Assembly (NCBI GenBank): GCA_037146835.1
Contig: JBAWWI010000072.1
Coordinates: 1-10,470 of the forward strand
Reading direction: 5' to 3'
DNA from: IMCC26256 sp037146835
Lineage (GTDB): Bacteria > Actinomycetota > Acidimicrobiia > IMCC26256
Length of the DNA: 10,470 nucleotides
Numbering within the stretch: position 1 is the first letter of the stretch; each line of letters starts with the position of its first letter. A program made the position numbers and the translations under genes. Shown here one piece after another: positions 6,332-10,470 of the stretch. The notes beneath the pieces were generated by a model. The model searched no databases and had not been told where the DNA came from. It saw only the letters and a list, made by a program, of their open reading frames with translations.

Positions 6332-8056
6332 GTGACAACAGTCGATCCAATCATCACCCAACTCTTCGGGCCTGACGGTCCGTTCGAGATCGTCATCGAG
6401 CCCGTCCTCGGCATAGATCTGCAGGTCTATAAAAAGAGGATGCGCTCTCTCCGCGAGGTAGCGGAGTCGGCAGCGGTACGCGTCGACACCGACTTCCTCG
6501 TACAGGGGGATCAACGACTCAACTATGCGGAGCATGACGCTTGGGCACGATCAGCCTCTGCCGCTCTCGCTGCGATAGGTGTGGAGTCAGGGGATCGCGT
6601 AGCGATTGTCTCCGCAAATTCCATTGAGTGGGTAGCGATGTTCTGGGCATGCGTCGGGAGCGGTGTGGTTACCGTTCCGCTAAACGCATGGTGGAAGACC
6701 GAGGAGCTTGAGTTCGCTCTCAACGACTCTGGCACAAAGGTCATGCTCTGCGACCTTCGCAGGTGGGAGCTCGTACGCGATTTGGTTCCATCACTTACCG
6801 AGCTAACCCATGTATTCGTAATCGGATTAACTGAGCCAGACGGCATAGCGCGACCGGCTTCAGAGTTGTTCGAGCAGAAAGACCCTCCCGCATTTAGCGG
6901 AGCTGGCCCCTCAGAGGATGATCTTGCAGCGATTCTCTACACCTCTGGTACTACTGGAAAACCTAAGGGTGCAACGGTTACGCATCGACAGGTAATTGGA
7001 AACCTCCAGAACATCATGTGCGCGAGCGTCGTAGCGACAATGAGGGCGGCCGAGGCGGGGACTCCGAGTAAATATCAGGCTGGGAGCCTCTTGGTAGTGC
7101 CGTTGTTTCACGTCACTGGTTGCCTAGCCACGATGGTCACGTCATATGCCACAGGCGGAAAACTTGTGTTGATGCCGCCTGGTCGCTTCGATGCCGATCA
7201 TGCAATGGCGACAATTGAGGCTGAGCGTGTCTCCTCTATCGGGGGAGTGCCGACAATTATGTGGCGCATTGTCGAGTCGGAGAACTTCTCGAAGTATGAC
7301 CTCTCCTCAGTGACTCGAATCTCCTACGGAGGCGCTCCAGCAGCGCCAGAGTTAGTCACTCGGATCAATGAGTGCTTCCCACAGGCTAAGTCAGCGTTAA
7401 CGACTGCGTACGGCCTTACTGAGACGGCCTCAGTCGCTACTGCGAATGCTGGCGCTGATTACTTAAATCACCCAGACTCGTGTGGTCGCCCGGTCCCTAC
7501 TGTCGAGATGCGTGTTGTAGGCGACGATGGCGTAGATGCACCATTAGATGGCAAGGGCGAGGTATGGCTTCGCGGACCAACAATCATGCTGCGCGGCTAC
7601 TGGAATCGGCCTGACGCGAACGCCGAGGCGCTTACAGCGGATGGATGGTTCAAGACCGGCGATATCGGACGCATCGATGCTGAGGGCTTCTTGTACCTAA
7701 TCGATCGCGCCAAGGACATGATCATTCGAGCCGGAGAGAACATTTACTGTGTTGAGGTAGAGAACATTCTCTTCGAGCACCCTGATGTTCTGGATGCCGC
7801 AATCGTTGGTGTTCCTCATAAGCAGTTAGGCGAGGAGGTCAAGGCAGTTGTTCAGCGCCGCCCTGGCTCGAGCGTGACAGCTGAGGACATTCAAGCGTTC
7901 TGTCGCCTACACCTCGCAGACTTCAAGGTGCCGGAGTATGTCGAGATTATTGATACCCCGCTGCCTCGCAACCCTGCCGGGAAAGTCTTGAAGAACATTC
8001 TGCGCGGCGGTGCTTCAGCCTTTGCTCCGTCTGAGTCCGACGACTCAGCTCTGTAA
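6332..8056 (+). CDS. Acyl-CoA ligase / long-chain-fatty-acid--CoA synthetase (FadD-like AMP-binding enzyme)
   Basis: Activates a carboxylic acid with ATP to an acyl-adenylate and then to an acyl-CoA thioester, probably a fatty acid or similar compound in the cytoplasm. The 574-residue length fits. Family motifs occur in order: AMP-binding P-loop TSGTTGKPKG at 204-213, adenine-site YGLTETAS from Tyr360, GWFKTGD at 438-444 with the ribose-binding Asp444, the hinge stretch DRAKDMIIRAGENIYCVEVE after it, and the C-terminal catalytic lysine in NPAGK (Lys551). The start is GTG 6332; no earlier in-frame start exists after the preceding gene, and no clear ribosome site is present. It is followed immediately by the membrane-protein gene and ddl, so the three may be co-transcribed. 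Substrate chain length cannot be read from the sequence; medium-chain or aromatic acids are alternatives. Confidence 0.92.
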   Translation: MTTVDPIITQLFGPDGPFEIVIEPVLGIDLQVYKKRMRSLREVAESAAVRVDTDFLVQGDQRLNYAEHDAWARSASAALAAIGVESGDRVAIVSANSIEWVAMFWACVGSGVVTVPLNAWWKTEELEFALNDSGTKVMLCDLRRWELVRDLVPSLTELTHVFVIGLTEPDGIARPASELFEQKDPPAFSGAGPSEDDLAAILYTSGTTGKPKGATVTHRQVIGNLQNIMCASVVATMRAAEAGTPSKYQAGSLLVVPLFHVTGCLATMVTSYATGGKLVLMPPGRFDADHAMATIEAERVSSIGGVPTIMWRIVESENFSKYDLSSVTRISYGGAPAAPELVTRINECFPQAKSALTTAYGLTETASVATANAGADYLNHPDSCGRPVPTVEMRVVGDDGVDAPLDGKGEVWLRGPTIMLRGYWNRPDANAEALTADGWFKTGDIGRIDAEGFLYLIDRAKDMIIRAGENIYCVEVENILFEHPDVLDAAIVGVPHKQLGEEVKAVVQRRPGSSVTAEDIQAFCRLHLADFKVPEYVEIIDTPLPRNPAGKVLKNILRGGASAFAPSESDDSAL

Positions 8057-8438
8057 GGGGGAGTTCCGAATCGAGGCGCTAAAGACATTCCATGGTTACT
8101 GGGGATACCTCTCGATTGTTGCGAATGCAGTTGCAGGTATTGCTGCGCTTCTGGCATGGCGTATAGAGCGGTTGCGAGGGCGCACAATTTGGGCGCTAAC
8201 AATTGCCGCCGAGGTTGCGATACTGATCCAGGTGTTCCTTGGAGTAATTCTTGTGGCGAGCAATAAGTACGAAGCCCCAAGATTTCACATGTTCTACGGC
8301 TTCGTTATCTTCATAACCGTAGGGCTCCTATTCCAATATCGAGCATCAATGCGCGGACGGCTAGAGATGCTTTACGGATTTGGGGGGCTGTTTGTGATGG
8401 GTCTTGGTATAAGGGCAGTAATGCAGGTAGTTAAGTGA
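8010..8438 (+). CDS. Small four-helix integral membrane protein of unknown function
   Basis: Not recognised with confidence. The frame can start at GTG 8010, overlapping the acyl-CoA ligase gene by 47 nt, but the N-terminal 20 residues look like shadow sequence and no ribosome site precedes that GTG. The hydrophobic core begins after HGYWGYL. Four likely membrane helices lie at about residues 33-50, 60-83, 92-110 and 121-141 (numbered from 8010). Conserved-looking polar residues inside or beside helices are His28, Glu68, Gln74 and His93 (in RFHMFYGF). Two histidines on neighbouring helices, with a QVFLGV stretch, faintly recall heme-binding membrane proteins such as half of a CtaA/COX15 unit, but this is only a resemblance. 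The gene ends in TGA that overlaps the GTG of ddl by 4 nt, so it is translationally coupled to cell-wall synthesis. See the ATC alternative start at 8070. Confidence 0.72.
   Translation: MLQPLLRLSPTTQLCKGEFRIEALKTFHGYWGYLSIVANAVAGIAALLAWRIERLRGRTIWALTIAAEVAILIQVFLGVILVASNKYEAPRFHMFYGFVIFITVGLLFQYRASMRGRLEMLYGFGGLFVMGLGIRAVMQVVK
8057..8063 (+). promoter_or_regulatory. Ribosome binding site without a canonical start codon downstream
   Basis: GGGGGAG directly after the ligase stop codon is a good Shine-Dalgarno sequence. Six nucleotides later, in the frame of the membrane protein, lies ATC (8070-8072), with no ATG, GTG or TTG near it. It may mark an unusual ATC start giving a 122-residue protein that begins just before HGYWGYL. 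Confidence 0.4.
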
Positions 8439-9526
8439 GTCGCCTGAGAGTGATGTTGATTTTCGGGGGCCGATCCGCTGAGCATGATGTCTCGCGTGTC
8501 ACTGCTGTATCGGTTGCACGCGCCTTAGACCCTGCTCGGTATGAGGTAATACCTGTTGCGATTACTCAAGATGGGCGATGGCTTGATGCGTTAGAAGCGC
8601 GAGCGCTCATTGGCACGGACGTCGAATTACCTCAGGGCCTGCCTGTCTCCGGGGAGGCACTTGCAACCATTGGAGCCGCCATCGCCGAGTCTGGTGAGGT
8701 CTCCGCAGCGGCGTTTGGTGTAGATGTCGTGTTCCCCCTTGTTCATGGTCCGTTTGGTGAGGACGGAACCCTTCAGGGTCTGCTGGAGTTAGCTGACATC
8801 CCTTATGTCGGCTCAGGTGTTCTTGGCTCTGCAGTTGGCATGGACAAAGTGATGATGAAGCGTGCTCTAGTTGCATGTGGGATAGATGTTGCAGATTGGC
8901 TCGAGTTCCGCGATGGCGACGATATCGGTATCTTCTGCGAATCCGTTGCTGCGGAGCTTGGATTCCCGTGTTTTGTGAAGCCCGCAAATATGGGGTCCTC
9001 AGTGGGGGTCTCAAAGGCAAAGAACGAAGCCGAACTTTTTAACGCAATAAATCTCGCCACCCGTTATGACGAGTGGGTACTCGTTGAGGAGACAATCAGC
9101 GGTCGAGAGATTGAGGTTGCGGTCTTGGGCGACCTTGATCCGCAGGCATCGCGGCCCGGAGAGGTCGTACCCGGCGCAGAGTTCTATACGTACGCCGATA
9201 AGTACGAAGACGGCGCTGCTCAGCTCATTGCCCCAGCGGAGCTCACTGCGCTTGAAGAGGTAGAGGTCCGTTCGCTAGCGCTCGAAGCATTTGCTGCGTG
9301 TCGCTTGGCGGGGATGGCACGCGTTGATTTTTTCCTAGCCACCGAGGGGCGAGGGTTCCTTGTGAACGAGGTAAACACAATCCCTGGTTTCACGCCGATC
9401 TCTATGTACCCGCGCCTTTGGGGCATAAGCGGGGTCGATTACCCCGCGTTACTCGATCAACTAATTGAGATAGCGATTGCTCGCCACGCTCGCCGAGCGA
9501 CTCGAGCAGGTAGAGCTAGGGACTAA
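8435..9526 (+). CDS. ddl: D-alanine--D-alanine ligase
   Basis: ATP-grasp ligase that joins two D-alanines for the peptidoglycan stem peptide, in the cytoplasm. The 363-residue length matches the family. The N-terminal GGRSAEHDVS has the expected Glu16. The family signature HGPFGEDGTLQG is at 104-115. The ATP-grasp loop with NMGSSVGVSK contains Ser188 and Ser189. The omega-loop EFYTYADKY (249-257) keeps tyrosines as in D-Ala-D-Ala ligases, rather than the changes seen in vancomycin-resistance D-lactate or D-serine ligases. EVNTIPGFTPISMYP from Glu312 is the second signature and provides magnesium ligands. The start is GTG 8435, overlapping the preceding TGA as GTGA, which implies translational coupling; AGGTAG just upstream may help. 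The 3' end overlaps the convergent pckG stop codon. Peptidoglycan-building enzymes usually cluster with murein genes, so the fadD-type neighbour is not obviously related. Confidence 0.96.
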   Translation: MSRLRVMLIFGGRSAEHDVSRVTAVSVARALDPARYEVIPVAITQDGRWLDALEARALIGTDVELPQGLPVSGEALATIGAAIAESGEVSAAAFGVDVVFPLVHGPFGEDGTLQGLLELADIPYVGSGVLGSAVGMDKVMMKRALVACGIDVADWLEFRDGDDIGIFCESVAAELGFPCFVKPANMGSSVGVSKAKNEAELFNAINLATRYDEWVLVEETISGREIEVAVLGDLDPQASRPGEVVPGAEFYTYADKYEDGAAQLIAPAELTALEEVEVRSLALEAFAACRLAGMARVDFFLATEGRGFLVNEVNTIPGFTPISMYPRLWGISGVDYPALLDQLIEIAIARHARRATRAGRARD

Positions 9527-10470
9527 GCGAGTCGAGACTCGAGAGCCCCAAGCTCGCTACGAAGTGCCTCTGGCATGCGCTCGCCGATGCTGTCGAAGTG
9601 CTCGCGAATAAACCCGAGCTCCTGACGCCACTCATCGGCGTCTACAGCAACTGCTGCCTCAATTGTTCCTGCCTTGAGGTCAAGCCCATCTAGGTCGAGG
9701 TCTGATGCAGACGGCACGGTCCCGATAGCGGTATCGGTTCCGGTTCCGGTGCCTTCGCAGCGCTCGAATACCCACTTAAGCACTCGTGAGTTCTCGCCAT
9801 AGCCAGGCCAGATGAACTTTCCGTCCTCGCCTTTGCGGAACCAGTTGACTCCGAAGATGCGTGGGAGTTTCGAGCGATCTGTGTGCTCGGGCATGCTCAG
9901 CCAATGAGCGAAGTAGTCGCCCATGTTGTAGCCACAGAATGGAAGCATTGCCATCGGGTCGCGGCGAAGGTCGCCGATCCCTCCGAATGCAGCAGCGGTC
10001 TTCTCTGAGCCCATTGTTGCTCCAACGAATACGCCGTGCTCCCAGTCGCGTGACTCGAATACCAAGGGCACAGTTGATGCGCGTCGCCCACCGAAGAGAA
10101 TCGCATCGATCGGTACGCCGGCGGGGTCTTGCCATTCGTCTGCAATGACGGGGCACTGCGATGCAGGAACACAGAAGCGCGAGTTTGGGTGAGCAGCATC
10201 GGTGCCTGACTCTGGAGTCCAGTCGTTGCGCTTCCAGTCGATTAGGTGCGCAGGTGCCTCATCGGTCATGCCTTCCCACCAAACGTCGCCATCATCGGTG
10301 AGAGCAACGTTTGTGAAGACTGTATTGGCGCCGAGGGTATACATGGCGTTGGGGTTGGTCTCCATGTTGGTACCAGGAGCGACACCAAAGAAACCGAACT
10401 CGGGGTTGATGGCACGAAGTCGGCCATCTGGGCCGAACTTCATCCATGCAATGTCATCGCCGATTGTCTC
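9523..10470 (-). CDS. pckG: Phosphoenolpyruvate carboxykinase (GTP), C-terminal half; 5' end outside the window
   Basis: Interconverts oxaloacetate and phosphoenolpyruvate with GTP/GDP (gluconeogenesis and anaplerosis), in the cytoplasm. The frame is open from the right edge (ETIGDDIAWMKFG) to a TAG at 9525-9523, giving 315 codons, roughly half of a normal protein of about 600 residues. GFFGVAPGTN followed by METNPNAM is the hallmark GTP-PEPCK block. ILFGGRR, FVGATMGSEKTAAA, FCGYNMGDYFAHWL and NWFRKGEDGKFIWPGYGENSRVLKW follow in the family order. The P-loop and reactive-cysteine region lie outside the window. Near the C-terminus a short Gly-Thr-rich stretch (GTGTGTDT) precedes the usual AIGTVPSASDLDLDGLD. 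It converges with ddl: the two stop codons overlap by 4 nt, so there is no separate terminator space. Confidence 0.96.
   Translation of the reverse strand, partial: ETIGDDIAWMKFGPDGRLRAINPEFGFFGVAPGTNMETNPNAMYTLGANTVFTNVALTDDGDVWWEGMTDEAPAHLIDWKRNDWTPESGTDAAHPNSRFCVPASQCPVIADEWQDPAGVPIDAILFGGRRASTVPLVFESRDWEHGVFVGATMGSEKTAAAFGGIGDLRRDPMAMLPFCGYNMGDYFAHWLSMPEHTDRSKLPRIFGVNWFRKGEDGKFIWPGYGENSRVLKWVFERCEGTGTGTDTAIGTVPSASDLDLDGLDLKAGTIEAAVAVDADEWRQELGFIREHFDSIGERMPEALRSELGALESRLA
9528..9541. terminator. Perfect small palindrome at the ddl/pckG convergent junction
   Basis: CGAGTCGAGACTCG is a 14-nt perfect inverted repeat (5-bp stem with a 4-nt loop) lying 2 nt after the ddl stop and inside the last pckG codons. 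An upstream CGACTCG copy (in CGAGCGACTCGAGCAGG near 9495-9510) could form a longer alternative stem with it. A bidirectional terminator is possible, but no T-run follows on either strand, and GAGTC/GACTC repeats are frequent here. Confidence 0.2.

Overview
The window looks like a moderately GC-rich (just over half G+C by eye) actinobacterial chromosome segment. Four things support this: an F420-type luciferase-like oxidoreductase, an actinobacterial PAC2-family protein, an MhuD-type heme-degrading monooxygenase, and a GTP-dependent PEP carboxykinase. GTG is also used very often as a start codon. An uncultivated aquatic actinobacterium, perhaps Acidimicrobiia, is my best guess, but the sequence alone does not prove that. 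Gene density is very high: intergenic gaps are under 100 bp, several genes overlap by 4 nt, and there are no mobile elements, CRISPR arrays, tRNAs or rRNAs.

Left part, minus strand, 4970 down to 1: a four-gene co-directional cluster. In transcription order it holds an F420-dependent LLM-class oxidoreductase, galT, galK and a GH36 alpha-galactosidase that runs off the left edge. Together the last three would release galactose from alpha-galactosides in the cytoplasm, phosphorylate it, and exchange it onto UDP (Leloir pathway). galE, a transporter and a regulator are not in the window. The LLM oxidoreductase is the unexplained partner.

Middle, plus strand, 5002 to 9526: a PAC2-family protein starts divergently from the LLM gene with only 31 bp between the two start codons. 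It is followed by the MhuD-like heme monooxygenase, an acyl-CoA ligase of the FadD type, a small four-helix membrane protein of unknown function, and D-alanine--D-alanine ligase. The last three are tightly packed and probably co-transcribed. The membrane protein and ddl overlap by 4 nt.

Right edge, minus strand: the C-terminal half of pckG (PEP carboxykinase, GTP) converges on ddl, and the two stop codons overlap (4 nt).

No clearly novel system stands out. The points most worth a second look are the LLM oxidoreductase at the head of a galactose cluster, the possible non-canonical ATC start of the small membrane protein, the short coupled leader ORF before the alpha-galactosidase, the 31-bp divergent start region, and the convergent stop-codon overlap carrying a perfect small palindrome.
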